From Cytophagaceae bacterium (GTDB lineage Bacteria; Bacteroidota; Bacteroidia; Flavobacteriales; Flavobacteriaceae), in contig PALD01000080.1 of NCBI GenBank assembly GCA_002710685.1, forward strand, positions 1 through 64,000: a stretch of 64,000 nucleotides of DNA, in the 5' to 3' direction. The translations under genes and the position numbers were made by a program. The notes under the pieces were generated by a model, which worked only from the letters and a program-made list of their open reading frames with translations, ran no database searches and was not told the DNA's origin. Below are positions 42,220 through 50,316 of this stretch, piece after piece; within the stretch, counting starts at the first letter, position 1, and the number at the start of each line of letters is the position of its first letter.

Positions 42220-44480
42220 ATACTGAGCGTGGTATTTGTTTTGTCCAGGTGGGATACAATGGTCTGTACAAACTCCTTCATGCTGTAGGGTTTGATGACA
42301 AAACCGTTCATCCCACTTTCTTCAATTGTTTCCGTTATCTCGCCCAGGCTTGTCGCCGTTAGTGCAATGATGGGAACAATGGGATTTGATTTCCTGATGA
42401 TTTTAGTAGTCTCAAAACCATTAAGTCCCGGCATGTTGATGTCCATCAGGATAAGGTCATAAGACTCGTTATGTGCCTTGATGATGGCATCCTCCCCATT
42501 TGCGGCTTCCGTGACGATTACCTCAAGGCCCGTTAAAATCTTTTTTGTCACAAGCCTGTTTATCTTGTTGTCATCGACAATCAAGATAGATGCATTGCGT
42601 ATGGATTTTTCTGATGCCAGGCTTTTAGCCACCTGTTTAGGGTCTTCATGGTTGATGACATCCTGGAGGGTCGCTTCATTAAAATCAATTGAAAAAGAAA
42701 ACGTTGACCCCTCGCCCACTACACTTTCAACTTGTATCGCACTATCCATTTTTTCCAATAATTTTTTTACTATTGCCAGCCCCAGTCCAGTTCCCTTTGT
42801 TGATTTGGGCTTGCCCTCTTCTACCTGGCTAAACTCTTCAAAAATGCGTTTTTGAGCCTCTGGGGGGATGCCTATACCCGTATCCTGTATGGCAAATGTT
42901 ATCCTGTATTGCTTTGGCTTGATCACCTCACCGTCAAGGTGTACCCATATATCACCATCATTTGTGAATTTTAGGGCATTGCCCACAATGTTTATAATAA
43001 TTTGAGATAAACGTCTTGAGTCGCCCAGGATATAATTGGGCAGTTCATTGTGAATATCCAGGTGGAGTTTTGTTTTTCCGCGGTAAGCGTATTTATCAAA
43101 TGAGCTCAAGATTTCTGACATCAATATCTTGAGGTTGAATGGGCGGTTGATGAGCTTAAAGTTCTCGTCATCCAGTTTTGAAACATCCAGCAGGTCACTG
43201 ATGATGTCAAGCAGGTGGTTTGAGCTGAACTTGAGTGAATTGATTTCTTCAGCATATTTCATGGTAAAATCATTATCCTTTTCAAGAAGGCCAGCAATAC
43301 CGGTCACACTATATAAGGGTGTCCTCATCTCATGGCTCAATGTTGAAAAGAACCTGCTTTTTGTCAAGGCTGTTTCTTCAAGTTTAGCTTTTGCACAGGT
43401 AAGCTCCTTGTTTTTTTTCTTCAGGTCGCGCATGTATTTTATCCTTGTACGCGTACTTATATAAAAGTAAATCAAGAAAATAGCCGAAAGCCCGATGAGA
43501 ATCCACAATAGGATTTCTTCGGTCTTTTTTTGCTGTAAATTAGCTGAGGCCACGTTAGCCTTGATATTTGCAGCATTACGTTGTCTTTTAAATTCTTCCG
43601 CATCAGATTTGGCTATAGCCAACTGAACGGATTCTTTTTGCGCTATTTGCTCAATCTGTTTGAAATTGTCATCATATTTTCTTTGAACTTCATAGGCTTT
43701 TTCGGCATTATCATTCTTGTTTAGGAAGTTTGCATAGCTTTCATAAAATGAGAGGATAAAGTGAGGCATATCCTGGTTTTCGGTATGCCTGTATGCCATG
43801 TTGTAATATTCAGCCGCCTTACCTTGATTGCCCACGGCATCATAGTACTCGCCCTGAAGGATCTCTAGGGTAATACGGTATTCACTGGCGGTGGAAGGGT
43901 CATTTTCAAGGCTTTTTTGAGCCAGGTCTATATAGGACTTCATCTTAGCATAAAGTCCTAGGTCTTTATAGATGGAAGCCATTTTTAAAGCGGGCTTTAA
44001 AAATTTACCGGTATTGTTCTTTTGATAGATATCCAGTGTCTTCTTATAAAGCTTTAAAGCTTCACGCTTAGACGAGCGGTTGTCAGGCAAGGCAGTGGCC
44101 ATGCTCGTATAACCTATGGCTAGGAGTGTATCGTTCTTTATTTTTTTGGCAACCTCAACAGCTTTCTCAGCATATTGAATTGCCTTGAGGGTATCGCCCA
44201 GGCGTATATGGTTTTCACCTAAAAGATTGTATCCATAAAACAGGTACTTGTTGCAATTGCATACATCTGCCATGTGAATCAATTCTTCAGATTTTGAAAT
44301 TGCTATATCAAAGTGAAGTGCATCAATAGCCGTATTGACCTCTACTATTTTTTGTTCTAAAATAGACGGGCTACAGTTATTTTCATGTTGAGAATAACCG
44401 ACATAATGCATGATTATGACGGCAAAAAACAAAATTATTCTCAAAATGAACCTAGAATATGTTTTTAGGCTCGATAACAA
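42216..44480 (-). CDS. TPR-domain hybrid histidine kinase/response regulator
   Basis: A 754-aa membrane sensor. A signal segment (FILRIILFFAVIIMHYVGYS) is followed by periplasmic TPR repeats (about 40-310), one transmembrane helix (WILIGLSAIFLIYFYI, about 328-343) and a HisKA domain with FFSTLSHEMRTPLYS. The HATPase_c domain has NIVGNALKFTNDGD, DTGIGIPPEA and GTGLGLAIVKK. The C-terminal receiver domain (about 630-754) has the phospho-acceptor D680 in LMDINMP. There is no output domain, so a phosphotransfer partner is expected. A near-identical architecture is encoded at 45289-47505, suggesting duplication. A palindrome copy encodes LAIAK at 43609. Confidence 0.9.
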   Translation of the reverse strand: MLSSLKTYSRFILRIILFFAVIIMHYVGYSQHENNCSPSILEQKIVEVNTAIDALHFDIAISKSEELIHMADVCNCNKYLFYGYNLLGENHIRLGDTLKAIQYAEKAVEVAKKIKNDTLLAIGYTSMATALPDNRSSKREALKLYKKTLDIYQKNNTGKFLKPALKMASIYKDLGLYAKMKSYIDLAQKSLENDPSTASEYRITLEILQGEYYDAVGNQGKAAEYYNMAYRHTENQDMPHFILSFYESYANFLNKNDNAEKAYEVQRKYDDNFKQIEQIAQKESVQLAIAKSDAEEFKRQRNAANIKANVASANLQQKKTEEILLWILIGLSAIFLIYFYISTRTRIKYMRDLKKKNKELTCAKAKLEETALTKSRFFSTLSHEMRTPLYSVTGIAGLLEKDNDFTMKYAEEINSLKFSSNHLLDIISDLLDVSKLDDENFKLINRPFNLKILMSEILSSFDKYAYRGKTKLHLDIHNELPNYILGDSRRLSQIIINIVGNALKFTNDGDIWVHLDGEVIKPKQYRITFAIQDTGIGIPPEAQKRIFEEFSQVEEGKPKSTKGTGLGLAIVKKLLEKMDSAIQVESVVGEGSTFSFSIDFNEATLQDVINHEDPKQVAKSLASEKSIRNASILIVDDNKINRLVTKKILTGLEVIVTEAANGEDAIIKAHNESYDLILMDINMPGLNGFETTKIIRKSNPIVPIIALTATSLGEITETIEESGMNGFVIKPYSMKEFVQTIVSHLDKTNTTLSI
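43609..43622. repeat. Dispersed palindrome family: TTGGCTATAGCCAA
   Basis: Perfect 14-bp palindrome in the hybrid kinase gene, encoding LAIAK. Confidence 0.6.
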
Positions 44481-44652
44481 GGTTTGAAATATTTGGGTTA
44501 AACTATTTCGTCGGTAAAAGTAACGATAAGTTCGATATAAAAAAATAAAATTAAGATAAAATACAAGTAAATAGTTTATTTGTCAGTGAATTATACTGAA
44601 AATGTAATAATAATCCTACGTAATGATATTATCATGATTTTTTACAAGAGCT

Positions 44653-44660
44653 TATATTTG
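44653..44660 (+). promoter_or_regulatory. -7 box (TATATTTG) before the WbqC gene
   Basis: TATATTTG matches TAnnTTTG and ends 16 bases before the GTG start. No TTG -33 element is evident. Confidence 0.45.
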
Positions 44661-44676
44661 CAGGCAAATCCCAATA

Positions 44677-45297
44677 GTGAAGGAAATCCTTATCCAACCT
44701 TGTTATTTTAGTGATATACTCAGTTATGCTTGTATTGCCCAGTCTGAAAAGATAATCCTGGAAACCTGCGATAACTATCAAAAACAAACCTACCGCAACC
44801 GCTGTATCATAGGCACCGCAAATGGTACACTGTCGCTTACCATTCCCGTAAAGCATGTGGGGGGTGATGGCCATAAGAAAACGGCAGAGGCGCTGATTGA
44901 AAATAATTTTGCCTGGCAAAAAGAACACTGGCGCTCCATCCAGATTGCGTATAGGACTTCTCCCTTCTTTGAATTTTATGAAGATGATATACGTTTTCTA
45001 TATGAAGACAAATTTGAGAACCTATTGCATTTCAACAAGGAAACACTCAGGGTTGTCCTTGATATACTTCAAGCAGAAAAAGAAATTGAGTACACTCAAA
45101 GCTATGTGCTGGAACCCGTGGTTCGTGACAGGCGTTATTTGGCTATAGCCAAAAGAAAAAGAACGGTCGACCTGCCTGCCTACAACCAGGTCTTTGAGGA
45201 AAAAAATGGATTTATACCCCACTTGAGTGTTCTTGACCTTACCTTCAACCTGGGCCCTGCAGCCCTGCAGTATCTTGAAAACGTGGATTTAGGCTAG
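44677..45297 (+). CDS. WbqC family protein
   Basis: A 206-aa cytoplasmic protein of the WbqC-like family, whose members occur in polysaccharide and envelope loci; the biochemical function is uncertain. Features include ILIQPCYFSDILSYACIAQSE at the N-terminus, YRNRCIIGTANGTLSLTIPV (about 40-60), HWRSIQIAYRTSPFFEFY (about 85-102) and the C-terminal LSVLDLTFNLGP. The start is GTG, 16 nt after a TATATTTG box. It is flanked by two paralogous minus-strand hybrid kinases and overlaps one of them by 9 nt at its 3' end. A palindrome copy encodes LAIAK. Confidence 0.8.
   Translation: MKEILIQPCYFSDILSYACIAQSEKIILETCDNYQKQTYRNRCIIGTANGTLSLTIPVKHVGGDGHKKTAEALIENNFAWQKEHWRSIQIAYRTSPFFEFYEDDIRFLYEDKFENLLHFNKETLRVVLDILQAEKEIEYTQSYVLEPVVRDRRYLAIAKRKRTVDLPAYNQVFEEKNGFIPHLSVLDLTFNLGPAALQYLENVDLG
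45138..45153. repeat. Dispersed palindrome family: TTTGGCTATAGCCAAA
   Basis: Perfect 16-bp palindrome in the WbqC gene, identical to the one at 20646. Confidence 0.6.
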
Positions 45298-47505
45298 TAC
45301 CTTCCCGGTTTTTTGAAAAGAAGCTATCAACTTGCTGAAAAGTTCTTTTTGATTGTAGGGTTTTGCAATAAGATCCTGTAGCCCAAATTCCTTCACCTTT
45401 TTTTGCAGCTCCTTAGTCTCAGCGGCAGACAGGGCGATGATGGGCACCCCTGGGTGGTGTTTACGTATCCTTACAGAGGTCTCAAAGCCATCAATCCCAG
45501 CAGGCATGTTTATATCTGTCAAGACCAGGTCATAGGTGTTGTGTTTGACTTTTTCAACAGCCTCTTCCCCACTTTTTACCGTGGTCACCACGATACCCTT
45601 GCCCATGAGCACTTTTTTGGTCACCATGAGGTTTATGGCGTTATCATCTATCACAAGTATTCTTTTGCCCTTGAGAAAATCTTTGTACTTCTCAAAAAGG
45701 TCTATGTTGTTATCTTTTTCTAACCTGAGTACCTCTTTGACAGAAACCTGCTTCATATTGAGCCTGAAGCCAAAAGTGCTCCCTTTGCCCTTCTCGCTCT
45801 TAAGCTCTATGGCGGAGTCCATCTTCTTGAGGATTTTTGTTACTATGGCCAGGCCCAGGCCGGTACCTATGGATTTTAGATCTGTATTGCTGGTCTCTAA
45901 CTGGCTAAATTCCTGAAAGATTTTTCTTTGTGAGAACTGGTCAATACCCTCGCCGGTATCCTTGACTTCAAAATAGATCTCATTCCAGTTTTCTGCAATG
46001 GCCTCGGCACGCAAACTTATCCATATATCCCCATTATAGGTAAACTTGTTTGCATTGCCTATAAGGTTAAACAAAATCTGGGACAACCGCTTGGGGTCTC
46101 CCTTAACAAATTGTGGTGTCCCTTCTTTTATATCCAGGTGAAATGTATTGTTGTGCTCTGTCTCTCCCTGTTCAAAGGCCGAAAATATCTCGCGTAAGAG
46201 GTGCGAGAGGTCAAAGGCCCTGTTTTGAAGGATAAACTCTTGTCCTTCTAATTTTGAAATATCTAGCAGGTCGTTTATTATGCCCAGCAGGTGCTGTGAA
46301 CTGAACTTTAACGAACTCATCTCCTCACGGGACAAACGCTTGTCCTCCCTATCATCTAATAGGGATATCACACCCGTTACCCCATATAGTGGGGTTCTTA
46401 TCTCGTGGCTTACCGTACTAAAAAAGCGGGTCTTGTCTCGTACGCTCTTTTCTGCGACTTCCTTGGCCTCTTCAAGCTCCCTATTCTTATGTTGCAGGTC
46501 ATTGATGAGTTTCTGCCTAGTCTTGATGTTCCTAAAAAGTGATAACAGGAAAATGACCAGGAATACAAGGATCACCACAAAAAGAAAATTCAATATCTGC
46601 CTGCTTTCTAGTGACGTACGCGCAATTTCCTGTTTCAAGAAATTTTCATTGCGCATCCGTTTAAGTTCTTCTTGCTGCGCCAGTACTGATGCCCTAAATA
46701 TCTTGTGCTGTTCGCTGGTTTCGTGGGACTTTTTAATATGTTTTAATAGGGCCGCATATACCACATTGGCTTTTTCAGGGGCATTGTTTTCTATGAGCCG
46801 TTTAATAAATTGTGGATAGAATTCTACTGCAAGATACGTGAGGGAGTCGCGTTCTATACCTGTAAATGCATTGTCATAAAGCTTGAGCGCCTCAATCTTC
46901 TGTCCTTTGGCAAAGTGGTAATCCCCCCACAGCATATCAAGGTATATCTGGGGATCATCATATTCATCCCTTGCCCGTTTCAAGCTGAACTCTGCTTCTA
47001 GCAGGTAAGCGGCCATCCTATCATAATCCTTTTTTATAAGGTAGAGCTCTGCGATGTTGAGTGCGGGATTGAGAAAAACACTGTCCTGCAGGCTGCGTTC
47101 TATTTCAAGTGCCTTTGTGTACAGTTCAAGTGCTTCATCAATCTCTGTACCCGTCTCGTCAAGTGTAGATGCGAGGTTGTTGTATGCCCCGGCCATAATT
47201 GACTTGTCCCCAGTCTTTAAAGCATGTTTCAGCGCTTGCCGAGAATAGTAGATGGGCTGTACACTATCATTGATCTTATCATAGATTTCTGACAGCAGGT
47301 TGTATCCATAAAAAGAATTGATGTCATCACTGTCTTTTTTAGAGGTATTGATGAGCAGTGAAGCGCTATTTATGGCTTCGGCGTATTTATACTCACTTAT
47401 CTGTTGTATTGTCGCATCATAAAGTGAATCCTTGACCTTATCCCGGTTGTTATCAATATGCTGGGAGGAGATATTTTGGCTTAAAGCCAAAAAAAAGAAA
47501 ATCAT
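45289..47505 (-). CDS. TPR-domain hybrid histidine kinase/response regulator, paralogue
   Basis: A 738-aa sensor of the same design as the 42.2-kb kinase: a short hydrophobic export segment (MIFFFLALSQNISSQ), TPR repeats, one membrane helix (ILNFLFVVILVFLVIFLLSLF), HisKA with FFSTVSHEIRTPLYG, HATPase with NLIGNANKFTYNGD, DTGEGIDQFSQ and GTGLGLAIVTK, and a receiver domain with LTDINMP near the end. I chose the ATG at 47505; upstream in-frame TTG codons would extend it by up to 20 residues. No output domain. The palindrome at 47474 lies in the signal segment. Confidence 0.9.
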   Translation of the reverse strand: MIFFFLALSQNISSQHIDNNRDKVKDSLYDATIQQISEYKYAEAINSASLLINTSKKDSDDINSFYGYNLLSEIYDKINDSVQPIYYSRQALKHALKTGDKSIMAGAYNNLASTLDETGTEIDEALELYTKALEIERSLQDSVFLNPALNIAELYLIKKDYDRMAAYLLEAEFSLKRARDEYDDPQIYLDMLWGDYHFAKGQKIEALKLYDNAFTGIERDSLTYLAVEFYPQFIKRLIENNAPEKANVVYAALLKHIKKSHETSEQHKIFRASVLAQQEELKRMRNENFLKQEIARTSLESRQILNFLFVVILVFLVIFLLSLFRNIKTRQKLINDLQHKNRELEEAKEVAEKSVRDKTRFFSTVSHEIRTPLYGVTGVISLLDDREDKRLSREEMSSLKFSSQHLLGIINDLLDISKLEGQEFILQNRAFDLSHLLREIFSAFEQGETEHNNTFHLDIKEGTPQFVKGDPKRLSQILFNLIGNANKFTYNGDIWISLRAEAIAENWNEIYFEVKDTGEGIDQFSQRKIFQEFSQLETSNTDLKSIGTGLGLAIVTKILKKMDSAIELKSEKGKGSTFGFRLNMKQVSVKEVLRLEKDNNIDLFEKYKDFLKGKRILVIDDNAINLMVTKKVLMGKGIVVTTVKSGEEAVEKVKHNTYDLVLTDINMPAGIDGFETSVRIRKHHPGVPIIALSAAETKELQKKVKEFGLQDLIAKPYNQKELFSKLIASFQKTGKVLA
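47474..47492. repeat. Dispersed palindrome family: TTTTGGCTT-A-AAGCCAAAA
   Basis: 19-bp palindrome with one central base, in the signal segment of the hybrid kinase. It encodes LALSQ. Confidence 0.55.
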
Positions 47506-47630
47506 ACTCCTTGACAGAAACCGATATATGACCGAAACATGGGGGTGAGCAGACAAAAAATACAATATAGCCGATTAAGTGACAGCAAATATATCAAATG
47601 ATGGAAATTGATAAAGAGTATTTTAAGATT

Positions 47631-48659
47631 TTAACGCAAAGTGGCCATGATGGGGTAATGGTCGCTGTAGCTCACCTTAAACCGTTCAAAGTGCCTGGGT
47701 TCAATGGCATTTTTAGTGCCCAGTATAAAATCAATGCGCAAAGGGATAACATCAAAGGTAAAAGTGCGGCCAAACCCCTCGCCCACCTCTCCAAAGGTGT
47801 CAAACTTATCCCCTTTGATCTTTTGATAGGTATATGAAAACACGGTGTTGTTAAAATCACCCGTAACCAGTATGGGGTATGGGCAGGATTTTTCACTTTT
47901 TAAAAACAGGTTTACCTGTTCTTCCTGCTTTTCAAATTTTTGCCCGGTGGTGGCCAGCAGTTTCTTTTTATCGCCGTGCTGTATCCCTGATATTTCAGGG
48001 TCTAGTGACAATGATTGCATGTGAAGGTTATAGATCCTGATGGTGTCTTTATCAACAAGGATGTCAGCATAGATACCATTGTTAAAGGTATCCGGAAAAT
48101 CTAAATTGCCCGTATGCAGTATGGGATACCTAGATAAAATGGCTGTTTCCACGCTTACGCTCTTACTGGAGGGCTGCCTATAGATATATTCATAATCAAG
48201 GGGGATCTTTGTATCATCTGGAAATTCCTGAAAACAGACTATTGAAGGATTTTTATCCTGTATGAATTTCCATATTCCGCCCTGCAACAGCTCTTTTTTG
48301 TCACTGCGTCTCTTGATGGGGTTCATTGCAAAGCGCTTAGTGTTGTAACTCATTATGGTAAAATCATCAGGAGAGGGTTTATAGTCCTTGCCAAAGATTT
48401 TATAAAGTGTGGCATTTACAAAAAGCCCTATGATCAAGACAATACCTGATAGCCAAAACTGTCTTTTAACCAGCAACAACCAGTAAAGTGTCATGATAAT
48501 ATTTGCCACTATGAGTACCGGGATGACCAGTGTCAATACTGAAAGTGAAGGAAACGAACTGGGAGGAATGTAAGGCAATAAGTAGCCTATTAAAAGGAGT
48601 ACCGCAACAAGAAGGTTGATGATAAAAATAAGCTTGTTGAAGATATTGAGGTTGCTCAT
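47631..48659 (-). CDS. Membrane-anchored endonuclease/exonuclease/phosphatase family protein
   Basis: A 342-aa protein with three N-terminal transmembrane helices (about residues 10-85) and an EEP domain (about 100-342). The EEP motifs are MSYNTKRF, VCFQEF (metal glutamate), YNLHMQS, VTGDFNNT (catalytic Asp/Asn), RIDFIL and SDHYPI. The group includes DNases, sphingomyelinases and phosphoinositide phosphatases; the membrane anchor suggests a role at the membrane, but the substrate is open. Its start overlaps the rhomboid stop (TGATG), so translation is probably coupled to the mutL-rhomboid chain. Confidence 0.85.
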   Translation of the reverse strand: MSNLNIFNKLIFIINLLVAVLLLIGYLLPYIPPSSFPSLSVLTLVIPVLIVANIIMTLYWLLLVKRQFWLSGIVLIIGLFVNATLYKIFGKDYKPSPDDFTIMSYNTKRFAMNPIKRRSDKKELLQGGIWKFIQDKNPSIVCFQEFPDDTKIPLDYEYIYRQPSSKSVSVETAILSRYPILHTGNLDFPDTFNNGIYADILVDKDTIRIYNLHMQSLSLDPEISGIQHGDKKKLLATTGQKFEKQEEQVNLFLKSEKSCPYPILVTGDFNNTVFSYTYQKIKGDKFDTFGEVGEGFGRTFTFDVIPLRIDFILGTKNAIEPRHFERFKVSYSDHYPIMATLR

Positions 48660-49561
48660 CAGGTATCTTTGCCAGCTTTGAATAAAAAGTCCTTTTCATG
48701 CTTGGTCAGGCTATCATAACCGCTCTTGCTTATCTTATCAAGTATATCATCAATCTTGCGCTGGTGTTCAGATTTTGATAGGTTTTCCTTTTTTGCCGTG
48801 CTTGAGGGAGAAGATGTGTGCGATTTACGCTGATTGCGGTATACGGTCTTCATCCTGGAGGTTTTTTCCCGTTTCTTGAACATCGTGAAAAAACCCTCCA
48901 GCATACGCTCCCACCATAAACCTATGTCATTGCCCTTGGCCAACTGCGTAGCATACACATACCCAAACAAAGCACCACCCAGGTGAGAAATAAACCCACC
49001 GGCATTTTCATTGTTGGGAATCCTGATTAAATCAAGCAAAACCAGGAAAACCCCTATTTGCCACAGTTTGACGTTAAAGAAAAACACCCGTACTTCAGCA
49101 TTGGGGGTGTACGTGGCCATAAAGATCATGATTGCCATGACGGCAGCAGATGCCCCCTGTAATGACGCTATGCCAGATGCCCCCCTAAAAACGGGAAAGA
49201 GGTTATATGCAAATAAAAAGAATACCGCACCGGCAATTGCCCCCAGAAAGTAGATGGTCAAGAACCTTTTTGGTGTAAACAAATTGAGAACCATCTGGCT
49301 AAACCAATACAGGATGAGCATGTTCATGAAAATATGCCAAAAACCAGCATGTAAAAAAGCATACGTGATAAGAGACCATGGCTGCATGAGCAGGTCAACA
49401 GGGTTTGCAGGTAGCCAGAACCATTGTTTCAATGCCGAGGTGGGCAGTTGAAAAATCCATGCAAAAAGCTCAAACCCTATAAAGACAAGTGCATTAATAA
49501 CGATTATCTTGACCGCTACGTTAGCTGTTTTAAATTGGTATCCCAGGTTACTCGCCGCCAT
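48659..49561 (-). CDS. Rhomboid family intramembrane serine protease (300 aa)
   Basis: A six-helix rhomboid. It contains HIFMNMLILYWF (the HxxxN oxyanion motif), the catalytic-serine region GASGIASLQGASAAVMA, in which the GxSx is GASA instead of the more usual GASG, and the C-terminal GGFISHLGGALFGY with the catalytic histidine. A polar C-terminal extension of about 70 residues (KKREKTSRMK and ending ITKHEKDFLFKAGKD-like) follows the last helix. It is joined to the other rhomboid and to the EEP gene by single-base overlaps. Confidence 0.85.
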   Translation of the reverse strand: MAASNLGYQFKTANVAVKIIVINALVFIGFELFAWIFQLPTSALKQWFWLPANPVDLLMQPWSLITYAFLHAGFWHIFMNMLILYWFSQMVLNLFTPKRFLTIYFLGAIAGAVFFLFAYNLFPVFRGASGIASLQGASAAVMAIMIFMATYTPNAEVRVFFFNVKLWQIGVFLVLLDLIRIPNNENAGGFISHLGGALFGYVYATQLAKGNDIGLWWERMLEGFFTMFKKREKTSRMKTVYRNQRKSHTSSPSSTAKKENLSKSEHQRKIDDILDKISKSGYDSLTKHEKDFLFKAGKDT

Positions 49562-50316
49562 TAATTCCAGCGTTTATCGTTAAAACTGTTCTTTTTCCAG
49601 TACCATATCATGATGAAGCCAAACAATGCCCCACCTATATGTGCAAAATTGGCAATATTTTGACCAAAAAGTGAGAACCCGGTCACCCCCGAGAATAAAT
49701 CCAGTAAAATCAATGCAGGAATAAAATATTTGGCCTTGATGGGTATGGGCAAAAATATCAACATAAGCTCCATATTGGGGAACATCATCCCAAACGCCAC
49801 CAGGATTCCATAAATTGCCCCAGAAGCCCCCACGGCTGCCGTAAAGTATGAATCTATCATCCTCTGGGCGGCGTTGCCGTCAATACCATTGGGAAAATTG
49901 GCACTTCCCGTACGCGTGATCTCCTGCAGGGCTGATTGTATCTGTGGTGCGGTTATACCCTGGTCCAAAAGGGCATTGTAGCCACCATAATAATTAAAGT
50001 ACAGCACCGCGGTATGTATCAATGCCGCACCCAGTCCTGCCGAGAAATAAAAGAATATAAACCGTTTTTGCCCCAGTATGTTCTCTACTGGACTACCAAA
50101 GGCCCACAGCGCATACATATTAAAAAGTATATGGAAGATACTGTTCTGGTCATGCATGAACATGTGGGTAACTACCTGCCAAAACCTAAAATTTCCATTT
50201 TCGGGAAAATATAGGGCAAACATGCTCCCGTGGTCAGGAAGGAGAAATTGTGCCCCCAAAAAGAATATTACATTGGTTATAAGAAGGACCTTGACGGTCT
50301 CTGTCATTCTCATCAT
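49561..50316 (-). CDS. Rhomboid family intramembrane serine protease (251 aa)
   Basis: A compact rhomboid with SIFHILFNMYALWAFG, the catalytic serine in AAVGASGAIYGIL (canonical GASG) and the histidine in NFAHIGGALFGF. A loop insertion after helix 2 holds QSALQEITRTGSANFPNG. Rhomboids cut transmembrane proteins inside the membrane; targets are unknown. The stop codon overlaps the next rhomboid start (TAATG), and its own start overlaps the mutL end by 4 nt (ATGA). The two rhomboids probably arose by duplication, though they are clearly diverged. Confidence 0.86.
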   Translation of the reverse strand: MMRMTETVKVLLITNVIFFLGAQFLLPDHGSMFALYFPENGNFRFWQVVTHMFMHDQNSIFHILFNMYALWAFGSPVENILGQKRFIFFYFSAGLGAALIHTAVLYFNYYGGYNALLDQGITAPQIQSALQEITRTGSANFPNGIDGNAAQRMIDSYFTAAVGASGAIYGILVAFGMMFPNMELMLIFLPIPIKAKYFIPALILLDLFSGVTGFSLFGQNIANFAHIGGALFGFIMIWYWKKNSFNDKRWN

